DNA of 26,096 nucleotides from Bacillota bacterium (GTDB lineage Bacteria; Bacillota; Clostridia; Christensenellales; Borkfalkiaceae). Position 1 is the first letter of the stretch; each line of letters begins with the position of its first letter. Of the stretch, positions 7,353 through 14,554 are shown in pieces. The notes under the pieces are model-generated. The model worked only from the letters and a program-made list of their open reading frames with translations, made no database searches and was not told the origin of the DNA. The stretch is from assembly GCA_003343805.1 (NCBI GenBank), contig QAKM01000052.1:1-26096 (forward strand). Reading direction: 5' to 3'. Both the position numbers and the translations under genes were made by a program.

Positions 7353-7379
7353 GAGGGTGCCTTTGCGCCCTCTTTTTTT
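7353..7379 (+). terminator. hsp20 terminator 2 (tandem)
   Basis: GAGGGTGC / GCGCCCTC with one G-T wobble, loop CTTT, followed by a run of seven T. It backs up the first terminator 12 bp upstream. Confidence 0.8.
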
Positions 7380-7422
7380 GTGCCGAGGCGGTTTTATATG
7401 TTTCCGGCACTTCGGAAGGGCG

Positions 7423-7440
7423 CGGGCAGTGCCCGTTTTT
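7423..7440 (+). terminator. Possible third plus-strand terminator
   Basis: CGGGC AGT GCCCG followed by TTTTT. The stem is short (5 bp), so it would be weak alone. It forms part of the hairpin pile-up between convergent hsp20 and rpsT. Confidence 0.5.
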
Positions 7441-7444
7441 ATGC

Positions 7445-7477
7445 AAAAAAGCCTCTCCCGCGGTGGGGGAGGGGCTT
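7445..7477 (-). terminator. Distal rpsT terminator
   Basis: An 11-bp stem between 7449-7459 and 7467-7477 with one G-T wobble. The A6 run at 7445-7450 becomes the U tract on the minus strand. It lies 58 bp beyond the rpsT stop. Confidence 0.7.
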
Positions 7478-7490
7478 GATCTTGCAGCAC

Positions 7491-7514
7491 AAAAAGCGCC
7501 CGGGATGGGCGCTT
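7491..7514 (-). terminator. Proximal rpsT terminator
   Basis: AAGCGCCC / GGGCGCTT stem (7494-7501 with 7507-7514) and loop GGGAT, with AAAAA at 7491-7495 giving the U tract on the minus strand. It starts about 20 bp after the rpsT stop. Confidence 0.85.
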
Positions 7515-7534
7515 CGCTTATCTGTTCGTCTGCG

Positions 7535-7798
7535 TTACGCGATGGCAGCGAGTCTCTTTGCGAGCTTTGCCTTCTTGTTTGCCGCGTTGTTCTTGTGGAG
7601 CAGACCCTTCGAGCAAGCGGAGTCGATGGCGGAAACCGTTTCGGGATAGAGCTTGTTTGCCGTCTCCTTGTCGCCAGCCTCGACGGCAGCCATGAACTTC
7701 TTGATCTGCGTCTTGAGGGCGGACTTGATCATCTTGTTCTGCGCCGCCTTCTTCTCGGTCACGAGCACGCGCTTCTTTGCGGATTTGATATTGGGCAC
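7535..7798 (-). CDS. rpsT: 30S ribosomal protein S20
   Basis: 87 residues, the standard S20 length. Primary 16S rRNA-binding protein of the small subunit. The N-terminus [22 protein letters not shown] and the body [19 protein letters not shown] and [19 protein letters not shown] are typical, Lys/Ala rich and helical. The start is GTG at 7798, read as Met, because it gives the family N-terminus [10 protein letters not shown] and has AAGGAG (7806-7811 region) seven bases upstream. The in-frame ATG at 7825 would place that RBS inside the gene. A GTG start is often reported for rpsT. It has its own promoter and a double terminator. Confidence 0.97.
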   Translation of the reverse strand: MPNIKSAKKRVLVTEKKAAQNKMIKSALKTQIKKFMAAVEAGDKETANKLYPETVSAIDSACSKGLLHKNNAANKKAKLAKRLAAIA

Positions 7799-7833
7799 GG
7801 TAAATCTCCTTTCGTTCGTTTTCAATCCCCGCT

Positions 7834-7862
7834 ATTTTAGCATAAAATGCAATGGTTGTAAA
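7834..7862 (-). promoter_or_regulatory. Sigma-A promoter of rpsT
   Basis: On the minus strand TTTACA (7857-7862), 17 bp, TAAAAT (7834-7839), with an extended TG one base before the -10. Start near 7827; short leader to the GTG at 7798. Confidence 0.8.
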
Positions 7863-7871
7863 CTGTTTTTT

Positions 7872-7905
7872 GCGGAAATCCGTACATTTTTTCACGGATT
7901 TTTGC
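7872..7905 (+). promoter_or_regulatory. Hairpin in the murI leader
   Basis: AAATCCGT (7876-7883) pairs with ACGGATTT (7894-7901). Two G-T and two G-C pairs extend this to 12 bp (7872-7905). The loop is T-rich. The stem ends directly at the Shine-Dalgarno region (from 7906) of murI. It may be an attenuator-like or mRNA-stabilising element. No known riboswitch class is recognised. On the other strand it lies just upstream of the rpsT -35. Confidence 0.45.
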
Positions 7906-7919
7906 GAGGGGAGGGGAGA

Positions 7920-8771
7920 ATGCGGGCTATGCCTTGCGTCGGCATCCTGGACAGCGGCATCGGAGGGCTGGGCGTGCTCTTCGAGTGTCTTTCCCGCACG
8001 GACGGGGTGCGCTTTTATTACTTCGGCGATACCGCCCATGCTCCCTACGGGAGCAGGACGGAGGGGGAGATCGCCTCGTTCGTGGAGGCGGGTCTCCGCT
8101 GCTTCGGGCGGCTCGGGGCGGATGCCGCCGTGCTCGCGTGCAATACGGCGACCGCCGTCTGCGCCGAAGCGATGCGGAAAAAATTCCCGTTTCCCGTCGT
8201 GGGGACGGAGCCCGCCGTCCGCACGGCTGCCGCTGCGGGATGCCGGAACGTGCTCGTCCTCGCGACCCCGCGCACCGCCCGCAGCGCCCGCCTGTCTGCA
8301 CTCATCGCCCGCGAGAGGGACTGTGCTTTTTCCGTGTTTGCGCCGCCCGATCTTGCCTCGGCCATCGAGCGCGCGGCGTGCGGAAAGGGGAGGTTGTACC
8401 TTTCCTCCCATCTGCCCAAAGGGCGGTTCGACGGCGTCGTTCTGGGCTGCACGCATTACACGCTCGTCGGGGAGGAGATCGCAGGCTTTTACGGCGCGCC
8501 CGTCTTTGACGGCAACGCGGGCACGGCAAGACGGCTGCTCTCCGTTCTGGGCAGGGATACGCGACCACCGATAGGGATTTCTGACCACCGTCAGGGCGGG
8601 TTGACCACAAACAAACGTTTTCAGTCGCTATGTGAACAACAAACAAAAAATGAGGTTATTTTTCTTAATTCGACTCAAAATTGTATCAAAATGTACTTTG
8701 AACAAATGTTTTCTCCGCGATTGGAGCCGAAAAAAGTCCAAATTTCACAAAAATGGGGGAACTTTTTTTGA
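7920..8771 (+). CDS. murI: Glutamate racemase with atypical, possibly replaced C-terminus
   Basis: 283 residues as an open frame. Converts L- to D-glutamate for peptidoglycan and feeds MurD, encoded downstream. Seen: GILDSGIGGL (8-17, proton-relay Asp11/Ser12), YFGDTAHAPYGSRT (34-47), first catalytic Cys74 in ACNTAT, VVGTEPA, second catalytic Cys177 in GCTHYT, then a DGNAGTARRLL stretch. Both catalytic cysteines are present. The recognisable part ends near residue 213. The remaining 70 residues are rich in Lys, Asn, Gln and Phe, run through AT-rich DNA unlike any neighbour, and show no racemase signature. Racemases usually carry about 40 more conserved residues there. The tail starts at three phased GACCAC boxes. 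Start is 7920 (GAGGGG 8 nt upstream); 7929 is an alternative. Confidence 0.85.
   Translation: MRAMPCVGILDSGIGGLGVLFECLSRTDGVRFYYFGDTAHAPYGSRTEGEIASFVEAGLRCFGRLGADAAVLACNTATAVCAEAMRKKFPFPVVGTEPAVRTAAAAGCRNVLVLATPRTARSARLSALIARERDCAFSVFAPPDLASAIERAACGKGRLYLSSHLPKGRFDGVVLGCTHYTLVGEEIAGFYGAPVFDGNAGTARRLLSVLGRDTRPPIGISDHRQGGLTTNKRFQSLCEQQTKNEVIFLNSTQNCIKMYFEQMFSPRLEPKKVQISQKWGNFF
8563..8608. repeat. Three GACCAC boxes at exact 20-bp spacing
   Basis: GACCAC occurs at 8563-8568, 8583-8588 and 8603-8608 (GACCACCG, GACCACCG, GACCACAA). Inverted copies GTGGTC (8787-8792) and GTGGTT (8797-8802) lie about 200 bp downstream. Multiple phased boxes are known at the ends of IS21-family elements and at MraZ operators. 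Either could explain them. No transposase is present. The boxes fall exactly where murI stops looking like a racemase. Confidence 0.6.
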
Positions 8772-8783
8772 CTTTTCCACGAA
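8610..8783. other. AT-rich stretch between murI core and mraZ promoter
   Basis: Base composition falls sharply compared with both flanks, with many A and T runs. It is formally inside the murI open frame, but the codon use is unlike the neighbouring genes. No RNA gene or stable long hairpin is recognised here. It is likely non-coding or of foreign origin. Confidence 0.5.
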
Positions 8784-8813
8784 AAAGTGGTCAGGAGTGG
8801 TTGACAGGGGAAA
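8784..8813 (+). promoter_or_regulatory. Candidate MraZ operator: three 10-bp phased repeats
   Basis: AAAGTGGTCA, GGAGTGGTTG and ACAGGGGAAA follow each other with a strict 10-bp period and overlap the -35 box and spacer of the mraZ promoter. MraZ is known to bind such short direct repeats one helical turn apart upstream of its own gene (TGGGN repeats in E. coli, AAAGTG-type repeats in mycoplasmas). The match to the mycoplasma-type box is good. Autorepression of the dcw operon is inferred. Confidence 0.7.
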
Positions 8814-8829
8814 CAAGGTGTGTTATAAT
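8801..8829 (+). promoter_or_regulatory. Consensus sigma-A promoter of the dcw operon
   Basis: Perfect TTGACA (8801-8806), 17 bp, perfect TATAAT (8824-8829). Start near 8836, leader of about 23 nt with AAAGGAG (8845-8851) seven bases before the mraZ ATG. No other good promoter or terminator is seen until after ftsQ, so it probably drives mraZ to ftsQ. Confidence 0.92.
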
Positions 8830-8858
8830 GGTTGCAACCTTCTAAAAGGAGAGGACGG

Positions 8859-9281
8859 ATGGCTGCTTTCACCGGAACGGTCTGTCACTCGATGGACGCG
8901 AAAAACAGAATACGCATTCCGGCGAAATTCCGCACCGGCCTCGGAAAGGAGTACAGCTTCATCATCGGGTCGCAGGGGTGCATCGCGGTGTACCCGCAGG
9001 CCGTGATGGACGAGCGCGTCGAAAAGCTCAACGAAATCCACTCGGGCGATCCCAAGCTGCTCGCCGCCAAGCGCAAGATCCTTTCCTCGATCGAACAGCT
9101 TCAGGAGGACGAGCAGGGCAGGACCCTCCTTCCCGCTTCCTTCCGTCAGGCTGCCAAGATCCAGAAAGAAGTCGTCACGATCGGTATGGGCAACTATATC
9201 GAGATCTGGGCGAAGGAGGTTTACGACAAGGTGAACGAGGAGCTCTCGATGGACGAGGCGCTCGCACTCGTGGACTTCTAA
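8859..9281 (+). CDS. mraZ: Transcriptional regulator MraZ
   Basis: 140 residues, close to the usual 143. Forms a ring of SpoVT/AbrB-like folds and binds phased repeats upstream of its own operon. Two half-domains are visible: TGTVCHSMDAKNRIRIPAKFR at the N-terminus and QLQEDEQGRTLLPASFR near residues 83-100. These are the duplicated D-x-K/x-G-R-hydrophobic-P-x-x-(F/L)R loops that contact DNA. The ATG at 8859 gives the canonical start MAAFTG. First gene of the dcw operon; rsmH begins 3 bp after its stop. Confidence 0.96.
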   Translation: MAAFTGTVCHSMDAKNRIRIPAKFRTGLGKEYSFIIGSQGCIAVYPQAVMDERVEKLNEIHSGDPKLLAAKRKILSSIEQLQEDEQGRTLLPASFRQAAKIQKEVVTIGMGNYIEIWAKEVYDKVNEELSMDEALALVDF

Positions 9282-9284
9282 GCC

Positions 9285-10226
9285 ATGCTTCCCTTTTATC
9301 ACAGGCCCGTGATGCTCGACGAAGTCATCCGGGGGCTTGCGATCCGGCCGAACGGCGTGTACTTCGACGGAACGGTGGGGGGCGGAGGACATTCCTTCGC
9401 CATCCTCGAAAGCGATCCGACGGTGCGCCTCATCGGGACCGACCGCGACCAGGAGGCGATCGAAGCGGCGGCAGAACGGCTCAGGCCGTTTGAAGGAAGG
9501 TTTCAGCTTTACAAATCAGACTACCGAAGATATTCGGAAATTCTCAGACGAGCGGGAGCGGATAAGCTCGACGGCGTGCTATTGGATTTCGGAATTTCCT
9601 CTCACCAGATCGACGATGAAGAGAGAGGGTTTTCGTACCGGAAGGCGTCCGCACCGCTCGACATGAGAATGGATCGGGAATCCGGCTTCACGGCAGAAGA
9701 CGTCGTGAACGATTACGCGGAAGAAAAACTCTTCCGCATCCTCCGGGATTACGGGGAGGAGCGCTTCGCGGGCGCGATCGCGCGGAACATCGTCCGCGCG
9801 AGAGAGAATGCCCGCATCACGACGTGCGGCCGGCTTGCCGAGATCGTGGAAGAGAGCATCCCCGTGAAATTCCGCTCCCCCGCCTGTGCCAGGCAGTCCT
9901 TTCAGGCCATCCGCATCGAAGTGAACGGCGAGCTGACAGGGCTAAGGGAGTGCATCAAGGGCCTTGTCAGGCATCTGAACCCGGGCGGCAGGATCTGCAT
10001 CCTCACTTTCCATTCCCTCGAGGACCGGATCGTGAAGGAGACCTTCCGGGAACTGCAGTCGCCCTGCACCTGCCCGAAGGAATTGCCCGTCTGTGTGTGC
10101 GGTAAAAAGAAAGAGGTGGAGCTCGTCAACAAGAAGCCCATCGTCGCAGGCACGGAAGAAATGCAGGAAAACTCGCGGAGCAAGTGTGCCAAACTCCGCA
10201 TCGCGTGCAAGATAGAGGCCGAATAA
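9285..10226 (+). CDS. rsmH: 16S rRNA (cytosine(1402)-N4)-methyltransferase
   Basis: 313 residues, the normal size. Methylates C1402 in the ribosomal P site using S-adenosylmethionine. Seen: HRPVMLDEV (6-14), the SAM-binding loop GTVGGGGHS (29-37), LDFGISSHQIDDEERGFSY (motif L-x-D-L-G-x-S-S type), QAIRIEVNGEL, and ILTFHSLEDRIVK. A four-cysteine cluster CTCPKELPVCVCGKK near the C-terminus is the form common in Bacillota. It starts 3 bp after mraZ, so translation is likely coupled. The usual RHPATRTFQALR stretch is changed to SPACARQSFQAIR, a mild divergence. Confidence 0.96.
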   Translation: MLPFYHRPVMLDEVIRGLAIRPNGVYFDGTVGGGGHSFAILESDPTVRLIGTDRDQEAIEAAAERLRPFEGRFQLYKSDYRRYSEILRRAGADKLDGVLLDFGISSHQIDDEERGFSYRKASAPLDMRMDRESGFTAEDVVNDYAEEKLFRILRDYGEERFAGAIARNIVRARENARITTCGRLAEIVEESIPVKFRSPACARQSFQAIRIEVNGELTGLRECIKGLVRHLNPGGRICILTFHSLEDRIVKETFRELQSPCTCPKELPVCVCGKKKEVELVNKKPIVAGTEEMQENSRSKCAKLRIACKIEAE

Positions 10227-10275
10227 GTAGCATGAACGGCCGTACCAAAGAATAAGTTATAAGGAGCAACGAAAG

Positions 10276-11352
10276 GTGGCAGGCATCCCCGTATTGGATA
10301 GAGAGATCGCAAGACTGAGTGAGGAACAGAGGGAGTATCGCAAGCAGGAGAACGAGGCGGCGCAGCAGCACGGGAGATCGATCTCGGAAAACTACCGCAA
10401 GCTCATCGAGCCGCAGCCGCAGAACGAACCCTGGGCGGAGCCCTATGCCTACAACACGCAGGCGTACAATCCCGCACAGGCCGATCCCGCGCTCCGGACC
10501 TACGGTCTGTCCGCGCCCGCCTATGCGCCCGCGACGCCCGCGGGGAACTATGCGCCTCAGTATCCGTCGCAGAACTATGCGCCCCAGACAGAGGTGCAGT
10601 CTGCCCCGCAGCAGAACTACTATCAGCCCGTCTATCGCTCCGATTACCGCGAGCCCGAATACCACGCGCCCGTCGTCCCTTCGTCGACGCCCGGCGCTCC
10701 CAGCGCTGCACAGCGCCTCAATGACTATGTGCCCATCCGTGCGGGGATGCAGTCGCTCACCCGCATGGGCGATATGCCGTCCTATCAGCCGCAGGGCAGC
10801 GCGGTCTATGCGCCTGCCGCTCCCGCCGGCGAGAAGAAGCAGCTCTTTGAGGGGCTGACCTATCAGAACGGCGAACTCATCGATAATACCGGTACGGTGG
10901 CCCCCACCTACGACTCCTCCTATGTACCCGCTGCGCCTGCCTATGCCCCCGCACAGGCGGGCGTGTATGCGGGGACCGCATACGAGGACGAGGAGGACGA
11001 AGAGGACGCCCTGCCCACGCGCATGACGCTGGATGCCGCGACCCGCGCTCCCCAGCGCATGGAGACGGTGGAGCGGAGCGAGAACGCCGTTGTTGCCTTC
11101 TTCCGCGCCCTCTCCACGAAGGCCAAGGTGGCGCTTGCGTGCGTCGCGGTCGTCGTCGTTGCCATGATCTCGCTCATCTGCGTCAACACGGCACTTCTCA
11201 ACTCGGCCGAGGCGGCGGTCATGTCCCGTCAGGAGCAGGTCCAGGTGCTCGCACAGCGCGCCGAGGAACTGCAGGCGGAGATCGATCACTACAACAGTGA
11301 AGAATACATCAACCAGTGGGCACAGGAGCACGGGATGACCCGCGGCGAGTGA
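10276..11352 (+). CDS. ftsL: FtsL/DivIC-like division protein with long low-complexity cytoplasmic extension
   Basis: 358 residues, against roughly 90-130 for typical FtsL. The C-terminal part has the FtsL plan: one membrane segment (about 285-308, VALACVAVVVVAMISLICV) followed by a short heptad-like coiled coil (about 309-345) outside. FtsL pairs with FtsB/DivIC and FtsQ/DivIB to activate FtsW and the septal PBP. Residues 1-50 look helical and charged (VLDREIARLSEEQREYRKQ). Residues 50-260 are low complexity, with repeated YAP units (AYAP, NYAP twice, VYAP, AYAP) and many Gln, Tyr and Pro, then the acidic run YEDEEDEEDALP. GTG start at 10276 with AAGGAG nine bases upstream. Name rests on position (rsmH-X-PBP) and topology; sequence similarity is not enough on its own. 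Confidence 0.78.
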   Translation: MAGIPVLDREIARLSEEQREYRKQENEAAQQHGRSISENYRKLIEPQPQNEPWAEPYAYNTQAYNPAQADPALRTYGLSAPAYAPATPAGNYAPQYPSQNYAPQTEVQSAPQQNYYQPVYRSDYREPEYHAPVVPSSTPGAPSAAQRLNDYVPIRAGMQSLTRMGDMPSYQPQGSAVYAPAAPAGEKKQLFEGLTYQNGELIDNTGTVAPTYDSSYVPAAPAYAPAQAGVYAGTAYEDEEDEEDALPTRMTLDAATRAPQRMETVERSENAVVAFFRALSTKAKVALACVAVVVVAMISLICVNTALLNSAEAAVMSRQEQVQVLAQRAEELQAEIDHYNSEEYINQWAQEHGMTRGE

Positions 11353-11372
11353 GCCCGAAGGAGAACTGAATC

Positions 11373-13121
11373 TTGCGGAAAGCGAACGTTTCGCTCACCG
11401 TCCTACGAAAGAGGTTATTTGCCGCATCTGCGGCGATAGCCTTTCTTTTTTGCCTTTTTTTGGGCCGCTTCCTCTATGTCCAGCTCATCTGGGAGCGCGA
11501 TCTCATCGCCCGGGCCGTCGATCAGTGGACAAGGGAGCTGCCCGTCCTGCCCGAGCGCGGAGCGATCTATGACCGGAATGGCGAGCTCCTTGCGGGAAAC
11601 ACAGCCGCCTACACGCTGTATGCGCGCGCCAATGCCGTCAAAGAGCCGGAGGAGACGGCAAGAACGCTCTCCTCGCTGCTGCCGCTCTCCTATGAGGCGC
11701 TGCTCTCCAAACTCCGCGACCGTTCGCAGTCGGAGATCGTGCTCGTGAAACGTACTTCCAAGGAGACGGTCGCCGCCGTGGAGGGGACGGGCCTTTCGGG
11801 CATCTACTATGCGCGGGACAGCCGCCGCGTCTATCCCTACGGTTCGCTCGCCTGCCAGGTGATCGGCTTTTCCTCCTCGGACGGCGCGGGCCTTACGGGC
11901 ATCGAACGCCAATACGATGAATACCTCGCGGGGGTCAAGGGGGAGATCGTGTACGAGACCGACCTCGTGGGGGCGGAGATCGAGGGGACGGGCGCTTCCT
12001 ATATCCCCGCGGAGGACGGTCTCAGCGTGACGCTCACGCTCGACGCGCGCATCCAATCGCTCGCCGAGGAGGTGATGGCGCGCGCTCTCGAAGAACACGG
12101 GGCGAAGGCGGCGCGCTGCATCGTGCTCGATCCCTCCGATTTTTCCGTGCTCGCGATGGTCAACCTGCCCTCCTACGATCTCAACGACATCCCGCGGGAG
12201 GATGCGGCACAGCTCAACGCGCTCTCCCGCAATGCGCTCGTCAGCGATGTGTACGAGCCGGGCTCCACTTTCAAGATCGTGACGGCGGCGGCCGACCTTG
12301 AAGAGTACCTGCGCGGGAACAAGGGGGCGTACTCTCCCGAGGCCGTCTTTTCGAGCAGCCGCACCCGCAATGTGGAGGGCTCGACCATCCGCTGCTGGAG
12401 CGATCACAAGAACGGAAAGCACGCCAATCTGACGCTTGCGGGGGCGCTCAACAATAGCTGCAATCCCTGCTTTGTGGATATCGTCCTCTCGCTCGGGAAG
12501 GAGACGTTCTATGACTATCTCGAAAAGTTTCACTTCGGCAGCGCCACGGGCATCGACTTTTCGGGCGAGGCGATCGGGATGCTGCTCCCAGAGGCGACCC
12601 TCAAAAACAGCGACCTGGCACGCATCGGGTTCGGTCAGAGCATCGCGGTGACGCCGCTGCAGCTCGCCTGTGCCGCGGCGGCTGCCGTCAATGGGGGGTA
12701 TTACTACGCGCCCCGCCTCGTCAAGGCCGCTTCTTCCGAAAACGGCGCCGTCCGCATCGAATTTTCAAAGCGCCTTCTGGGGCGCACCGTGAGCGAGGAG
12801 GCGTCAAGGCTGCTCTCTTCCATGCTCGAGGGCGTCGTGAAGGAGGGGAGCGGCAAGCAGGCGTATGTGGAGGGCCTGCGCGTCGCGGGAAAGACGGGGA
12901 CCGCGCAGAAATATGAGAACGGGCACATCGCGGCGGGCAAGTATGTCTCCTCCTTCGTGGGGTACTTCCCGGCAGACGAGCCCCGCTATCTCGCGCTCGT
13001 CATCGTCGATGAGCCGCAGGGCTCCTATTACGGGAGCACCGTCGCTGCGCCCTGTGCGGGAGAGATCTTCCGCGGCATCGCGGAAATGATGGATATATCG
13101 TTCGAGGAGGTGACACATTGA
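11373..13121 (+). CDS. ftsI: Class B penicillin-binding protein (FtsI/PbpB type), septal transpeptidase
   Basis: 582 residues. Cross-links septal peptidoglycan, working with FtsW. One membrane segment (about 14-36), a pedestal domain with ERGAIYDRNGELLA (58-71), and the transpeptidase domain with Ser298 in STFK (298-301), SCN (362-364) and KTG (507-509), in the right order and spacing. There is no PASTA domain after the transpeptidase domain, unlike SpoVD or Bacillus PbpB, so it is the short FtsI form. The start is TTG at 11373: AAGGAG (11358-11363) is nine bases upstream and the N-terminus is basic then hydrophobic as expected. Its stop overlaps the murE start (TTGA). A dedicated sporulation paralogue cannot be excluded. 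Confidence 0.95.
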   Translation: MRKANVSLTVLRKRLFAASAAIAFLFCLFLGRFLYVQLIWERDLIARAVDQWTRELPVLPERGAIYDRNGELLAGNTAAYTLYARANAVKEPEETARTLSSLLPLSYEALLSKLRDRSQSEIVLVKRTSKETVAAVEGTGLSGIYYARDSRRVYPYGSLACQVIGFSSSDGAGLTGIERQYDEYLAGVKGEIVYETDLVGAEIEGTGASYIPAEDGLSVTLTLDARIQSLAEEVMARALEEHGAKAARCIVLDPSDFSVLAMVNLPSYDLNDIPREDAAQLNALSRNALVSDVYEPGSTFKIVTAAADLEEYLRGNKGAYSPEAVFSSSRTRNVEGSTIRCWSDHKNGKHANLTLAGALNNSCNPCFVDIVLSLGKETFYDYLEKFHFGSATGIDFSGEAIGMLLPEATLKNSDLARIGFGQSIAVTPLQLACAAAAAVNGGYYYAPRLVKAASSENGAVRIEFSKRLLGRTVSEEASRLLSSMLEGVVKEGSGKQAYVEGLRVAGKTGTAQKYENGHIAAGKYVSSFVGYFPADEPRYLALVIVDEPQGSYYGSTVAAPCAGEIFRGIAEMMDISFEEVTH

Positions 13122-14554
13122 GGCTTTCCGTGCTTGCGGAGGAGCTTTCACGAAAGAGACTGATCGGGGATGCGGAGGTCATTTCGCTGTGCGCGGACAG
13201 CCGCGCCGTGGGAGAGGGCGATCTCTTTTTCTGCCTTGCGGGCACGCATACGGACGGGCATCTGTTTGCGCGCGAGGCGAAGCGGCGTGGCGCCTCCGCC
13301 TTCGTGACCGAACACGAACTTCCCCTGCCCGTGCCGCAGCTTGTCGTTTCCGACTCGCGGGAGGCGATGGCGCGCATCGCGGCGGCCTTTTACGGGCATC
13401 CTGAGCGCCGCATGAAGATCGTGGGCATCACGGGGACCAACGGCAAGACGACGACGGCCCATCTCCTCTGCCATATCCTGGAGGCGGCGGGGAAACGGGC
13501 GGGGCTCATCGGCACGCTGGGCGCGCGCTTTCAGAGCACCGTCATCGCGCCCGAGCTCACGACGCCCGATCCCTTCCATCTCTTTCCGCTCCTCAAAGAC
13601 ATGGCGGATGCGGGGGCGGAATACGTCGTCATGGAGGTCTCGGCGCACGCGCTCGCGCTCAGAAAGGAATGCCCGATCGTCTACGAAGCGGCCGTCTTTA
13701 CCAATCTCACGCGCGATCATCTCGACTTCTTCGGCTCGATGGAGCGCTACGGCGCCGCCAAGGCGATGCTCTTTCAAAAGGAGCGCTGCCGTCTCGCCAT
13801 CCTCAACGCGGACGATGCCTTTTCCGGGACGCTGAAGGGGGGCGGGATGCCCGTTTTCACCTATGCGCTGGACAGCCCCGCCGACTGCTTTGCCGTGGTG
13901 GAAGAAAAGAAGCTGCGCTCCTCGCGCGTCGTCTTCAATCTGGACGACGAACTCGTCGAGGCGCGCCTTCGGCTCATCGGGCGGCACAATGTGTATAACG
14001 CGCTCGCGGCGGCCGCGGCGGCGCGAAAACTCGGGGCGGACGCCGAGGCGATCGCGCAGGGCATCTCGCTCACGCGGGAGGTGGACGGACGGCTCGAATG
14101 GGTGGCCTCTTACCGCGGGGCGGATATCTTCGTGGACTTTGCGCACACGCCGGACGGCCTTGAAAAGTCGGTGGCGGCTCTCAAAGAAGAGTGCCGGGGA
14201 AGGCTCATCCTTCTGTTCGGCTGCGGAGGCAACCGCGACGAGGGCAAGCGCGCCGAGATGGGGGAGGTCGCGGCGAGCCTCGCCGACTTTTCCGTCATCA
14301 CGTCGGACAATCCCCGCTACGAAGATCCCGTCGCCATCATCGCCGAGATCGAGAAGGGATACCGCGAAGTTTCCAACCGCTACGTCGCCGTCGAGGAGCG
14401 CGAAAAGGCCATCGAATACGCCCTCACGCACTTGAAGGCGGGGGATATCCTGCTCGTTGCGGGCAAGGGCGGCGAGACGACGCAGGAGATCATGGGAATA
14501 AAATACCGCTATAACGACAAAGCTGTCATCAAGGCGGCTTTGGAAAAATTGTGA
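13118..14554 (+). CDS. murE: UDP-MurNAc-tripeptide synthetase, meso-diaminopimelate type
   Basis: 478 residues. ATP-dependent ligase adding the third stem residue to UDP-MurNAc-L-Ala-D-Glu in the cytoplasm. P-loop GTNGKTT (106-112), the EVSAHALALR segment, RHNVYNALAAAAA, and the substrate motif DNPR at 397-400, which in this family marks meso-diaminopimelate rather than lysine. Start TTG at 13118 overlaps the PBP stop by 4 bp and has an ideal RBS AGGAGG (13105-13110) seven bases before it; no better start exists downstream. Its closest relatives in the cluster are the other Mur ligases (MurD here). murF, the usual next gene, is missing. Confidence 0.96.
   Translation: MRLSVLAEELSRKRLIGDAEVISLCADSRAVGEGDLFFCLAGTHTDGHLFAREAKRRGASAFVTEHELPLPVPQLVVSDSREAMARIAAAFYGHPERRMKIVGITGTNGKTTTAHLLCHILEAAGKRAGLIGTLGARFQSTVIAPELTTPDPFHLFPLLKDMADAGAEYVVMEVSAHALALRKECPIVYEAAVFTNLTRDHLDFFGSMERYGAAKAMLFQKERCRLAILNADDAFSGTLKGGGMPVFTYALDSPADCFAVVEEKKLRSSRVVFNLDDELVEARLRLIGRHNVYNALAAAAAARKLGADAEAIAQGISLTREVDGRLEWVASYRGADIFVDFAHTPDGLEKSVAALKEECRGRLILLFGCGGNRDEGKRAEMGEVAASLADFSVITSDNPRYEDPVAIIAEIEKGYREVSNRYVAVEEREKAIEYALTHLKAGDILLVAGKGGETTQEIMGIKYRYNDKAVIKAALEKL

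Noticed and set aside
7799..7825. ATG start for rpsT at 7825
   Set aside because: The Shine-Dalgarno for the GTG at 7798 would lie inside the gene, and the family N-terminus begins at the GTG.
8610..8783. Complete insertion sequence at the murI-mraZ junction
   Set aside because: The block is only about 240 bp with no transposase or other element gene; only box-like ends are visible.
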